Source: Lepas anatifera (Eukaryota; Arthropoda; Thecostraca; Lepadidae). Taken from it: a stretch of 64,000 nt of DNA. Under the pieces are notes generated by a model that was not told the origin of the DNA, did no database searches, and saw nothing but the letters and a program-made list of their open reading frames with translations. This document shows positions 11,236 through 22,059 of this stretch, piece after piece (the stretch's first letter is position 1; each line of letters starts with the position of its first letter). Position numbers and translations under genes: made by a program. The stretch spans positions 372,001 to 436,000 of the forward strand of contig JAOTON010002075.1 in NCBI GenBank assembly GCA_034440635.1. Reading direction: 5' to 3'.

Positions 11236-12724
11236 GAAAAATGTCTCGACTGTCTCCTACCAACTTTTTGCAGGCACGATCTCTCCTCGACATTTTTTGT
11301 AAATATCCTGCACTTTTACATCAAAATTAGCGATCATAAGACGGCAGAGAACATGTTAATTCTTCAGGCATGAAATTTGATACTACTGGTCAAATTTGCT
11401 TTCAAAATATCACACAGTGTTCTGAACTCTTCAGACACTTACCCCAAAACCGTACTGTGTTGCTACAAGGGACAGCGACTGCAGACTAAGCCCATTGCAC
11501 CACAAACAATGGCAGCAATGCAGCTTTAAAAAAAATTGCTGTTTGTGTCCTTGACTGGTTTTGTGTGTGCCTAACTCATGTTGGTGAGTAGAAAAAAATG
11601 TTTAGTGGCAGAGGCAGTAACTACCAGAATTAAACTGGTGCAGTGAATCTCTTTTCTAGAATTAAACAGGTGCATTAAATCAATCTTTCATATAATCTAA
11701 ATCCAAACAGCCCTTCCAAGTATAGCAAACATGGTATGACACAATATTTGGGTGCAACATGACTTTAAAAAGCAGTGGGTTCAAACTGTAAAAGAAGCTT
11801 TCACTTTTTCATCAATGTGTGCCCCTGGTTGATTCTAAGGCGAAGAATTTATCTTGTTGAGCAGAGAAAATATTGACTGGCAGAGGCACTGACTGCCAGA
11901 ATTAAGCTGGTGCAGTGAATTCATTCTTCACATCAGCTATATCGAATTTATTCTAAATAGAAGTGCCCATCAAATATGTCAAACATGTCTCAACAAAATA
12001 TTTGTGCTGAATGAATGAACATTAATGCTCTCCAACTGAGATGCCTTCAATTTTTTCATCCTAATCCAGGTAAATGTCATCTTTATAAATACCCCTTCTG
12101 AACAGACAAGGATACTGATTTATTTCTAGACAGTTTCTACTCCTATACCTACTGATCAAACATGAAGTTACAGCTTTAGTTGGGGGATAAAGGAGTGCCT
12201 CTGGGAGGTCATGGCCTAATTATGCTTGCCTTCTAGATCCTTGCCTAGTAGATACAGTAGACTAGACAAGTCACACTAGCTCTGCAGAAAAATTGTACCA
12301 CCACACAACAAACTAGGGAAGTGAAATGCACTGACCCTTCCCTTAAGGAGAAAAATACAGAGCTAATATTTTTGATCTTCCCTGAATTTTCCCTTTTCTA
12401 AAATTTCTTTGTTTTGTATTGGCTCTCTCTTATCACCCTTTTCCCCCAAACCTTGCACCAGTGACCAATTTATTTTCAAAAAATTTCACAACTCACACTG
12501 GTCTTGGCACATACACACATACACAGGGTCTGGTTAACGGTGCCAAACTTTGCAGACTGGCTGATTACTTTGGGACTATTCAAGCTGTAGAAGAGAACTG
12601 GTTTATGGAATAAAAACAAATACCAATCACGCCTTTCTCCAGAATTAGATGGCATTACTATAAGTGAATAGTTAGATGTCCATTTTATTGAAATGTATTT
12701 CATAGAAATGATACATCACCTGAA
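11236..12724. repeat. Non-coding block with a ~272-bp direct duplication
   Basis: The phrase ggcagaggcagtaactacc at 11607 recurs as ggcagaggcactgactgcc at 11879. The following 'agaattaa.ctggtgcagtgaat' and later tracts are also shared, so 11585-11860 and 11865-12060 are tandem diverged copies. The rest, to 12724, has no recognisable gene. It is probably the 3' flank of the RT fragment or unrelated captured DNA. Confidence 0.55.
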
Positions 12725-13546
12725 TCAGGAGAATGTGCTTACTCTGCTCTTACATAAAATCAAGTGGATTCCAGAACAAAAGCAATGCAAGCAGCATGAA
12801 GTAGATGAATGTGCTTCTTTTGCTAGATGAAAGTTGCTTCTTCGTGCAATTAATAATTTACTTATTACACGTTTGATCAGGGAAACTAACGTGGGCATCA
12901 CACTCATTAGCCTATTCGCCAGCACCTTAGCAACTATTTTGTAAACGATATCGAGAAGGCAAATGGCTCTCTTATTTCTTAAACTCTTTTGATCCCCGTG
13001 TTTTGGAATTAAGGTCAAGACACCCCTTCTTTGAGTAACGAAAAACTTTCCTTTTTCTTTAGCTTGTGCTAGGTAGCTCATGACTATAATCTCTAAGTCG
13101 CCCCAGAAATACAGGAAAAATTCTTTTGAAAATCCGGACACAGAGGGTGATTTGTTATTCATCATTCCCTCAAGAGCTTGTTTGCATTCGAGACCAGTGA
13201 TAGGCAACTCGCACACCTCTCGCTCTTCTTGGCTTAATTTTGGACATTCACTGGGACATAAGAATTGGTTAAGCCCCTGAGTGTTGTTTATATTTCCAGA
13301 GTACATCTCTTGGAAGTGGTTTTTACAATATGAGAGAATGTTTTGATTGCCCGTTATCAAACTTTGATCCGTTGCTTGCAATACGCTTATCTGCTTTTGG
13401 ATCTTTTTTCTTTTGCAAAGATTCAAAAAATATTTCGTGGGTTTTTCGCCCTCCTCCAACCACTTTACTCCGGAGTGCAGCATAGCTAGTCTACCTTTTT
13501 CCAATTCAATGTCGTTAACTACAGCTTTAATTTCTGTATATTTCTG
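12725..13546 (-). pseudogene. Tx1/L1-like non-LTR reverse transcriptase fragment
   Basis: The open frame covers 12725-13504 and continues in frame upstream to about 13546. It reads VKWLEEGEKPTKYFLNL, then LPITGLECKQALEGM, NNKSPSVSGFSKEF and GVLTLIPKHGDQKSLRNKR, then YKIVAKVLANRLMSVMP. These follow the order of the Tx1/L1 clade: the W.eeGEkpTkyF linker, the C.i...E...AL..m..nKSPG.DG block and GvitLIPKkgd..lkn.RPIsLL...YKi.akvlAnRL. NKSPG is NKSPS and RPISLL has become RAICLL. After about 12900 the frame is lost before the catalytic FADD box. It is 5'-truncated where it meets the repeat at 13547. Confidence 0.85.
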
Positions 13547-15425
13547 CGATTGAAACTATTGTTGGACAACTTAATACCTTTTTCGGTCAGCTAGGGCATT
13601 CTGTCGTCTTTCCAAACACCCGGAAAGAGTATGGGCGCCTAGTATGTGTCTACCTAATGCCTCATCGTCGCCAATAATCGTACGGGTGAAGCTAATCTGG
13701 TGCTCCTTGAGCTCATCTCGTGGCCTCTCAGCTGGTCTTGGCCCCCTGAGCTGATTACTTGCCCTCTTACCTGATCTGGTGCCCCTGAGTCTATCGAGTG
13801 CCCCACTGAGCAAATAATTGTGCCTCCTGAACCTTTATAATGCCCTCTGAGTTAGTCTAATTCCTTCGAGCTTGCTTGGTGCCGTAATAGCTGATTTAGT
13901 GCCCCTTGAGCTGATTCGGGCCCCCGAGCTGATCTTATGCCTCCACAAGTTTATTGTTTCTCCTCTTCAGCTGATTAGGTGCCCCTCAGCTGATTATTGA
14001 TGTCTCCTTAGATGGCCTGATGCCCCCTGAGCTGGTTTGGTGGGCCCTAAGCCCACCTTGTGTCCCCTGAGCTGTTATGTTGCTCTCTGAGCTGATTTAG
14101 GCTCCTGCCATAGTCTGGGGGGCTGGGAGCTGATCTGGCCCCCGAGCGGATCGATCTGGTGCCACCTGAGCTGCACTAATGCCCCTAAGTTGATCTGGTG
14201 CCTCCTGAGCCCATCTGATGCCCTCTGAGCTAGCCCGGTGCCCCCTGAGCTAATCTGGTGCCCTTTAAGCTGATCTGGACCTCCTTACGTGATTTCATGA
14301 GGAGCTCAAAAGCCCTGAGCTAAGCTGGGCCCACAGAGGCTGATGAGGGCCCCTGAGATGGTATGGGGCTCCTGAACTGATTAAGTGCCTCCTGACTTGA
14401 TTTGGTATTCCCGAGCTGGTCGGGGACCACTGATCTGATTGTTTGTCCCCGAAGCTGATCTGATGCCCTATGGGCATCTGGTGTCCCCTGAGCAGCTCTG
14501 GGGCTTTTGAACTGATTGGGCCCGGAGCTGGTGAGGGATCCCTGAGCTGATTTAGTGCCCCTGACTTGAAATTGCCCCCTGCGCTGATCGATCTGGAGCA
14601 CCCTGAGCAGATATAGTGCCTCCTGAACTTAACTAATGCCCACTGAGTCGATCTGGTGCCTGCTGAGTCATCAGTTTGTCTCCTGAGCCCATCTTATTCC
14701 CTCTGAGCTAGTCTGGTGCCCCATGGCTAATATGGTGCCCTTTAAGCTGACTCGGGCCTCCTGGGTTGATTACGTGATTTCCTGAGCAGCTCCCAGGCCC
14801 TGAGCTGAGCTGGGCCCACAGGGGCTGGTGAGGGCCCCTGAGATGGTATGGGGTTCCTGAGCTGATTAAGTGCCTCCTGACTTGATCTGGTATTCCCGAG
14901 CCGATCTGGACCCCGAGCTGGTCGGGGGCCACTGATCTGATTGTCCCCAAGGCTGATCTGGTGCCCTCTGGGCCGATCTGGTGTCCCCTGAGCAGCTCTG
15001 GGGCTTTTGAACTGATTGAGCTCCGAGCTGGTGAGGGATCACTGAGCTGATTTGGTGCCCCTGACTTGATCTTGCCCCCTGATCTGACTTGAGGCCCTCT
15101 GAACTGATCTGGGGCCCCAAGAGCTGATCTGGGGCCCCAAGAGCTGATCTGGGGCCCAAGAGCGGATCTAGGTTCTGAGGGTATCCTGAGCTGGTCTGGG
15201 CGCTGAGCTTGTGAGAGCCCCTTAAGTTGGCTTGAGCCCCCCTGAGGTGATCTGGCGCCTTAAACTGTTCTGGGGCTTCTTGAACTGGTTCAAGGCCCTA
15301 TGAGCCTGTCCGTGGCCCATTGAGCTAGTATGAGGACCTCATCTCTGGGATCAATGAGCTAGTCTGGTCCCTGGGTGAAGCATGATCAGCTCTGTGGCCC
15401 TGATCTACATCAGGGGCCCCTGAGG
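13547..15425. repeat. Second block of ctgagctgatctggtgcccc minisatellite
   Basis: The first ~550 bp (13547-14095) are a close copy of 10661-11235, sharing even rare variant subunits such as gagtctatcgagtgccccac. After this, degenerate subunits continue to about 15425 with a shifting consensus (gagctggtgaggg, ggggccccaagagctgatct). Overlapping open frames are a by-product of the repeat. Confidence 0.8.
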
Positions 15426-16741
15426 TGGTCTTGAATAGACAGATAATAAGAACACAAGGCCAACTACCATCATCTCGGGGGGGGGGTCACTGATCTAGTC
15501 TAGTCCCTGGAGGCACAACTGGGGGGATGGGGGAAGCTGCTCTGGAGGCCTCTGATCCACACTTGGGGGCCCCAGAGCTGGTCTTCAATAGATGGGGAAT
15601 AAGAAAACAATGGAAATTCCCCTTGTAAAACGGAGCTAACGAGGAATGAGGAATCTCTAAAACGGCTTGTGATACCTAGGCACCCCTGGTTATATCGATT
15701 GCGTATTATACTGGTGGATTCTCGGAAGAAATGATAAAAAGGCATGTGCCCCTGAGCTCAGAGCCCAGTCCCCTAAACCAGGATTCTACTTATTAATTTA
15801 AATGAAGAACTAGTTTTCACAACTTTCAGCCCTGTCACACCCTTCCCATCCAAACCACCGGCCTGTTCACCTTTTATTTACTCTTAACTGGGACCGATCC
15901 TTGAGAATATGGATTCAAATTCAGATTCAGATTTATTTAAACAAGATCCACTTCAAAGGGCTTTTCACTCGTCCACGTCAAACTGTAAATAAAGAGTAAA
16001 AAGGGATCACAACCTAAAATACACACATGCATGGCCATAAACATTCGATATCGATCGATACTTTCGCATCATTTGCCAACCAGAAATCAAGCGCACGTTA
16101 GTCCCTATTCAGCACCACGGCGTATCAGCGCCGCTCTCAGATCTTGTCGAAAGTGGGGTGCACTAGGTCGTATTCCTATTTGGTTGAGTATTCCTATTTT
16201 GGAATTTAATAAACGCGTTCAAAAGGTATCTCCCAAATTTTTCCGGCAGTAAAAATGTGTTCTTCCAACGACACTATGGCACTCCTCGTCCCACGGCGAT
16301 TGTGGGAGGCAGGAACTTAAGCCGCGTTCAGCCAGGGCTCACTCGTCACGACAAAACCAGTCGGCATAACAAGGGAATTTTCGACTCCAATATGCCTTAA
16401 CCTGCACATTGTAATAGAAATCACATGCTCCACTGATTTCTCTGATGTTAAAGTACTTGCATGAGTTGGCTGATTTGTACTTAAATATATCCAAAACAGT
16501 CGTGTTTTGGCTACTTCCATGACATTTTGATGATATGTTTTCCCTTTTTTCGGTTTTAATCGCGTTTTCCTTCTCCGTCAATGATTTATTTGCATTTTCA
16601 TTGAAACAAAGATGCCCAAAAATGATATAAACAAAGATATAGCAAGTTTCTTAGGTTACACTAAAAAGTGCCCTTTTTCCCCGGGGTGCCCCTCAAAGTT
16701 GGTGTGCCCCCTCCCAAACCAAAGCTCTGGCTGCGCCCCTG
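15426..16741. other. Right arm of the giant hAT-like element, no gene seen
   Basis: Low-complexity transition, then AT-rich anonymous DNA. The last ~75 bp are GC-rich (ccggggtgcccctcaaag) and mirror the left head of the element before the terminal CTGGCTGCGCCCCTG. Confidence 0.6.
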
Positions 16742-16749
16742 TTGTCGTG
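16742..16749. other. Right 8-bp target-site duplication
   Basis: TTGTCGTG, identical to 9247-9254. Confidence 0.9.
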
Positions 16750-18000
16750 GAAAGTTTGCATGAAACTGCCCGAGGGACAAACATCTTAAACAATAGGTAT
16801 ATGTGACCCAACCGCATCCCAGTTTGCAGAACGAGCAGGTTTCGATGAGATCTCGTTGGGGCGGCCTCGGGGCAGACCTACCAGTTTAGGGCAGCTTTTG
16901 GCCGAGCTTGGGGCAGAAGAACTCCTGGGATAGGAATTGGTACTTGGGGCGGCAGTCAGCCGGGCCAACCACAAAGGGAATAATAAGAAAAATATTAAAA
17001 ACAACAATGACTAATTAGACTAGGGCCGGAAAAGTTAATTTCTCTCAAAACCGCCATATTTGTCGTCAAACAAAATATGGCTTAAAAGTTACCAGACGAA
17101 GGAAAATCCTAGTAAACGTAGAGTTAGTAAAAGTGAATAAGAAAATCAGTCGATGAACGCCCTTCAAAAGCTGAAGATGTCATTATTTTCTAAATTTAAA
17201 TTCCAAATCTAATTATAGTCGCTTAAAACAATCTTAAAACTCCAATGAAACGTTCACTCTGTGAAGTTTTAATTTCGTTTGCCCTGTATCGACCGACAAA
17301 TCAATGTCGCCAAATTATGCCAGACCTCCTGCCCTACCCCCCCCCGAGCGAGAGCCGGTCCATGGTGTGACGTCACATGAGCGTAAAGGTATATTTGTTT
17401 CGTTGGGCATATTCAAGGCCTTTAAATTGAAATATTGAATATTGAATTGTACATATTGAATTGTACAAATTGAACATATTGAAAATATTCCCAACTTTAT
17501 GATGTTCTCTTCCAAATGTGAGAGTACACAAGATATCAAAATATGTCCCAAATTTGGAAATAAAGCATTCTGTTTGAATATGGGTGTCTATTTGCAATAT
17601 TTCTGATGGTATTGATTGGTACGCCTTGGAGGCAGAGGCAAATGACGTCGCCAAGGCGACAAAGGGTCCCTCTTAAACATACCTTGAAATAAAGGTATCT
17701 TGAATTCGTGCATTTTCTTGAAGCAAGATATATGCCGGACATGGGTGTCTATTGCTCCGCTACCTACGTGGAGGGTCGTGCGTGAGTGGTCATCGAAGGT
17801 CAGATGCATGATTCAATTTCTCGGAGTTTCGTTCCAAATATAGTAAACACAAACTTATTTTAGTAAAAAATAGTTCAAAGATAGTACGCCCAGCTGCTAC
17901 TAAAGCTTCTGCCCCAATTGGGGCAGGCTTTCGGCTGTCCCAAACGCCTCGTCCAGTCAGCTGCCACGTTCTGCAGACTGCACACGGATAATTTTTTAGT
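16750..18000. repeat. Possible element with ctgcccc termini and CRE palindromes
   Basis: At 16855-16945 there are four ggggcag motifs. At 17910-17940 the inverted phrase cttctgccccaattggggca appears. Between them are a full CRE palindrome, tgacgtca (about 17369), and two aaaggtat(c/a)t tracts (17385, 17694), a combination also seen at 29.26 and 31.9 kb. It may be a diverged DNA transposon, but I find no clean termini or duplication. Confidence 0.3.
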
Positions 18001-19245
18001 ACCCTCTGTACTACTTGAACTCTTTTTTATAACTCAGTAGCCTGGGGCTGCTAAGCTAAGGCTTAATCTGGGAGTGAAATCGGACACACCAAATAAGGTG
18101 ATTCACCAAAGTACATTTTACAGCGTCAATGTATTTGTCACGTTTTTCACTCTCAAATCGATACTGCATGGACTCCATGGCTATATTAGATTAGAGTACT
18201 AACAACATGCAAGCAAGAGGTAAGATAACCGTTATCTTAGATCAGTACCCTGGTAGCTCTTCATAGGTCACCTAATTCAGCACCATTCAGCACCTAATTG
18301 TGTAAAATGAGTTTCCTAACACCAGGTGGTACTACATCTTACATCCAAATTGGTGTAATTAAAATTGCGGGTTCTTAATCTAGTGCCTCTTTTGGAAAAG
18401 GAGAGTTTTCTTACACCAGATGGTACTGCATGGACCATTCATTTGATGTGTTCAATCGCCTTTGGAATACTTCGATGTGAAGTTAGAAAAATGGCGCGAA
18501 CTTCAGTACATTTAAGGTAGTAGGTTACCCTCCATTGGGTTGTTCATTGAACCTCTCGACTTTTTGCTTCTTCCGGCGCCATTTTTCTGCAGTGAATGGC
18601 AACCGCAGGATCAACTCACCTGGGAATATCTGGCAAAAAGGTGAGAATTAGCATCTGGTAGGTGACTGAACATGGTCAATTGCATTAGGTACTCAGTTAT
18701 CTCTTGATATCCCTTGTGTATTGCAAGTTCATCATTGGGTCGGCCAAATTATAACCGGTGTAATTAGGCAATTATATAGGCATACAAGCACGTTCACGAA
18801 ACCTGAACTGAAAACACGGCAATTGCTTCAAAGATTATCCGGCAATTGGCTGGTTTGCTTTCTGCTGGGTTTAATTCGAAATCTGAAATCACAGGAAACT
18901 CTCACCAATCCGTTTTTTTAAGTTATGTCGGTTTACCGAATTGGGTTACCTAATTCCTGGCCGAAATATTTTGAGTTTTCGGACTATGTGTGAATGCTTG
19001 GCCTCTTACCCTACTTGCTTTGGATAATGATTAGAAATATTAAATAATTTGGGGATCGTCCCCTCCATGGGTTCCCTGTTAGGTACAACGGGAGAAAGCA
19101 ATAAGGCTCTATTTTTTAATGCGTCTTCCTACCTTTACGCTCACACGGCGGGGACTGAGGTTCTACTCCCTTCAGTAATGCAAGGATTTATCCCTATAGA
19201 ACTAAACTAGGTATTTAACACTCTGGTCCAACATGGAAGGGTCGA
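18001..19245. other. No gene seen
   Basis: Anonymous DNA. The phrases ccaggtggtactacatc (18326) and ccagatggtactgcatgg (18416) are a short diverged direct repeat. The longest frames are below 70 codons. Confidence 0.5.
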
Positions 19246-19690
19246 TTAACACGCGCATTGACGGTAGTCTGAGCTACCTTCGCTTTGACGTGGGGGTACC
19301 CGCAACGACTCCATTTACGATCTCCAGACTTCCATTTTACGATCTCCAGAACCACGCTAGGTAGTGAAAAACAGTAAACAGCGTTGGATAGCCCATCTAT
19401 TTCTCCACCGAATATATTGGGCCATTTTTTTTGTCCGGTCACATTTGGGGTCACTGGAGGTCAAAACATGCTGTCATAGGGATAACATGAAAATGAAGGC
19501 TTTCGGTCATTCCATCTGAACAAGTAAAGATAGAGCAAAACAATTTACATCATTGGAATCCTCGCAGCAAGCCAAATCGAATGATGTACAACATTACCTT
19601 GCTAGGTCAAATCAGGTCAAATGTGTCATTTCACCTGACTTGACGCTGACGATGTCAATCGGTCTGTACGGTCAACCGACAGGTCGTCCC
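19246..19690. mobile_element. Truncated copy of TTAA element C family
   Basis: Begins ttaacacgcgcattgacgg at 19246, the same terminus as the element at 59223. It continues with the shared tracts ggtcaaaacatg, tagggataacatgaaaa and gaacaagtaaagatagagca. The other end is missing: homology is lost near 19690 after a run of AGGTCA-like hexamers. Confidence 0.7.
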
Positions 19691-20233
19691 ATCTAGCGAT
19701 GGGACGACCTGACGCTGTATATTATATCCCTTCAAACTACACAGTTGTTCCAATGACACCGTGGTTATTGCGGTGCTACCGTGGTTGTTTTCCTGTATTG
19801 TAAGCGACCTTGTTTGAATCGCCTAAAATACACTTTTTCAAGTACCTCTCTGTTTCACGAAGGGGGAGTAGGTATTAATGGGGACCATTTAAGCACTTCT
19901 TTCAGTACCCTTCAGACACCTTGGCAGGGTACTTGCGTTAGTACCCAAAATGGAAGTACCCCAGGAGGCCTCATTTTTGGCACGGAACCAAACGGGGGTA
20001 CTAATTTCAAAAGTACCCATTTGAGTGTAGCTGTAATAGGGTACTACGAGGAGTACTACAAGCTGTAACAAAATGGGCGTAATCGAAGTACCCAGATTTT
20101 CCGTCGAGTACCAAAAAACTCCGAAAAGTATGCATTTTGTACTAAATTAAGTATCTAGAGGAGTCCTCATTTTTGGCACGAGCAAAGTGTTCCGTGGGGT
20201 GTTTTTGGCACGAGCAAAGTGTTCCGTGGGGTG
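19691..20233. repeat. GTACCC-rich patch and a 32-bp tandem duplication
   Basis: Between 19840 and 20130, agtaccc or its complement occurs about ten times at irregular spacing. At 20170 and again at 20202 an identical 32-bp unit starts ttttggcacgagcaaagtg. No coding signal. Confidence 0.6.
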
Positions 20234-20452
20234 TTAATTTTTATCTGTGTTTGGTTCATTGTCAGATCCAGAAGCAGCTTTTGGAGGCGGCCAAACCAAC
20301 GTTTTGGAGAGGCTAAATGGAGAAAGATCGCAAAAACATAGCTTTTTTAGAATGAAACCGCCAAAAATGTGGTCATTGAGAGCGGAAGATATATTAGGCT
20401 TTAGTAGGGGCCACGGCCCCTTTGCCCCCTTGGATCCGCCAGTGACCGCATC
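20234..20452. mobile_element. hAT-like fragment ending ttggatccgccagtg, plus adjacent TSD
   Basis: The segment ends at 20444 with ccttggatccgccagtg, a hAT-type right terminus. The left terminus is not certain (tcagatccagaagcagc near 20269). The octamer ACCGCATC at 20445-20452 is the left duplication of the next element. Confidence 0.4.
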
Positions 20453-20741
20453 CAGTGGCGAATCTGGGGGGGGGCAAAAGGCATTCGCTCCCCCAACGGA
20501 AAAGCTTGGGGAAAACTTGTCTTTGCCCCGCCCCAAAGCTATTGACCTGTTTTTTCCCAGACTCCTTTTTAGTTTATAAACACGATTTTGTTGCTTCAAC
20601 TCTCAACTTCAAGCAGACAGTGGCGGATCCAGGGGTGACAAAAAGGTCAGACTTGACAAATTGTGGCAAATTCACCGCGTGACCTTCCTTTTCTTATCGA
20701 TTTTGACTTACTCCCAAATCTACCGCCTAGATCCACCACCG
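20453..20741. mobile_element. hAT MITE, family 1, copy 1 (near-perfect TSD)
   Basis: Starts CAGTGGCGAATCTGGGG and ends ctagatccaccaccg, a decayed ctagatccgccactg. Flanks are ACCGCATC and ACTGCATC, matching at 7 of 8 positions. The body matches, in inverted orientation, the intact 393-bp copy at 29576-29968 (shared: acggaaaagctt(g/c)gggg, actcctttttagtttata, caactctcaacttcaa). This copy is shorter by an internal deletion and carries an extra internal CAGTGGCGGATCCAGGGG at about 20619. It has no coding capacity. Confidence 0.75.
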
Positions 20742-20929
20742 ACTGCATCAACGCTCATAAGAATAATAAGGACCCTGCCCCCCCCAAATTCCGGTATTAC
20801 ATTCAGGTAATAACAGCTACGGGTCCCTGCAGGGGTACTACTAGGGGAGACGTCTCAGCTTTGCCAGATAGAGACATTGGGTTCTTTCTGAGGCAGAAAA
20901 GTTCCCAAGATTCCTAAATTTTCCCAGAT
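20742..20929. other. Spacer without recognised features
   Basis: Short anonymous stretch between the MITE and the ~142-bp satellite. Confidence 0.5.
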
Positions 20930-21958
20930 TACCGGGATCACCCCATGAGAAGGTTGGGTGAGGGATTCTTGGCATGGGCGTATCCAGGGAAGCGGATTCA
21001 GGCCATGGGCAGATCCAGGGAAGGGTAGAAGACGGCACCCAACAAAATAAAGCCTATGTGTCATAGGCGGATACAGGAAGAGATAATGTTAGGATGCGCT
21101 ACGGAGCAGGGCATTCCTGGCATAGGCGGATCTAGAGAAGGGGATTTAGGCCATAGGTGGATCCAAGGGAGGGAATTAGAAGGGACCCTGTAAAACATCA
21201 TACCTGTCACAGGCGGATTCAGGAGGGTTACCGTGCTCTACAGAGCAAGGGATTTCTGGCATAGGCACATCCAGGCTAGGGGATTTAGGCTATGGGCGGA
21301 TCCAGGGGAGGGAATTCGGTGGGTCCCTGTAAAACAAAGCATTGGCGAACTCTACAGAGCATTGGTGCTCTACAGATCAAGGGATTCCTGGCATTGGCAC
21401 ATCCAGACTGGGGGATTTAGGCCAAGGGCGGATCCAGGGGAGGGATTTAGGTGGGTCCCTGTAAAATAAAGCATTCCAGTCATAGGCGGATTCAGGAAAG
21501 TTACAGTGCTCTACAGAGCAAGGGATTCCTGGCATAGGCGCATCCAGGGTAGGGGATTTAGGCAATGGGCGGATCAAGGGAAGGGAAGTAGACGGGATCC
21601 TGTAAAACTAAGCACACTTTGTCATAGGCGGATTCAGGAGGGTTCCGGCGAACTATAGAGCAGGGGTATTGCTGGCATCAGCGGGTCTAGAGAAGGAGAT
21701 TTAGGCCTTGGCTGGATCCAGGAAAGGGGAAGTAGGCGGAACTCTGTAAAATAAAGAATACGTGTCACAGGCAGCTTCAGAAGGGTCGCAGTGCACTACA
21801 AAGCAAGGAATTCCTGGCATAAGCGCATCCAGGGAAGGGATTTAGGCCATGGGTGGATCCTGTTTTACAGTGTCCCGTCTGCTTCTCTTCCCTGGATTCG
21901 CCTCTGGCCTAAAATCTCTCCTCTGGACCCGCCCATGCCAGGAATCTCGTGATCTGTG
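20930..21958. repeat. ~142-bp satellite, left arm (inverts at about 21857)
   Basis: The phrase cataggcgga(t/c).caggg recurs several times per unit. The marker cataggcggattcagga..gtt appears at 21063, 21208, 21483, 21624 and 21766, about 142 bp apart with one marker lost. At about 21857 (gggtggatcctgttttacag) the array flips to the opposite orientation, which continues to 21958 and resumes after the inserted hAT element at 26345. The array was therefore a large inverted repeat before insertion. Each repeated phrase resembles a hAT terminus. Confidence 0.8.
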
Positions 21959-21966
21959 GTGCACCG
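21959..21966. other. Left 8-bp target-site duplication of the 4.4-kb hAT-like element
   Basis: GTGCACCG, identical to 26337-26344. Confidence 0.9.
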
Positions 21967-22059
21967 CAGTGGCGTAGCCAAGGGGGGTCCTTGGGGTCCG
22001 CGGACCCCTCCCCCCCTTGGGCTGACCTTATGCACTGGAAAACACGAACATTGGTCTCG

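Larger units (their letters stand above)
9255..16741. mobile_element. Giant non-autonomous hAT-like element (7,487 bp) filled with minisatellite
   Basis: Starts CAGGGGCGCAGCCAG and ends with its exact reverse complement, 15 bp, flanked by a perfect 8-bp duplication TTGTCGTG. Eight-bp duplications and CAG(G/T)GGCG termini are hAT hallmarks. The interior has no hAT transposase. It holds a higher-order repeat of ~27-bp units (9255-11235 and 13547-15420), a 2.3-kb block with a Tx1-like RT remnant, and ~1.2 kb of anonymous DNA at the right. Its size is far beyond a normal MITE. Either the minisatellite expanded inside one element, or other sequence was captured between hAT ends and moved together. 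Confidence 0.85.
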
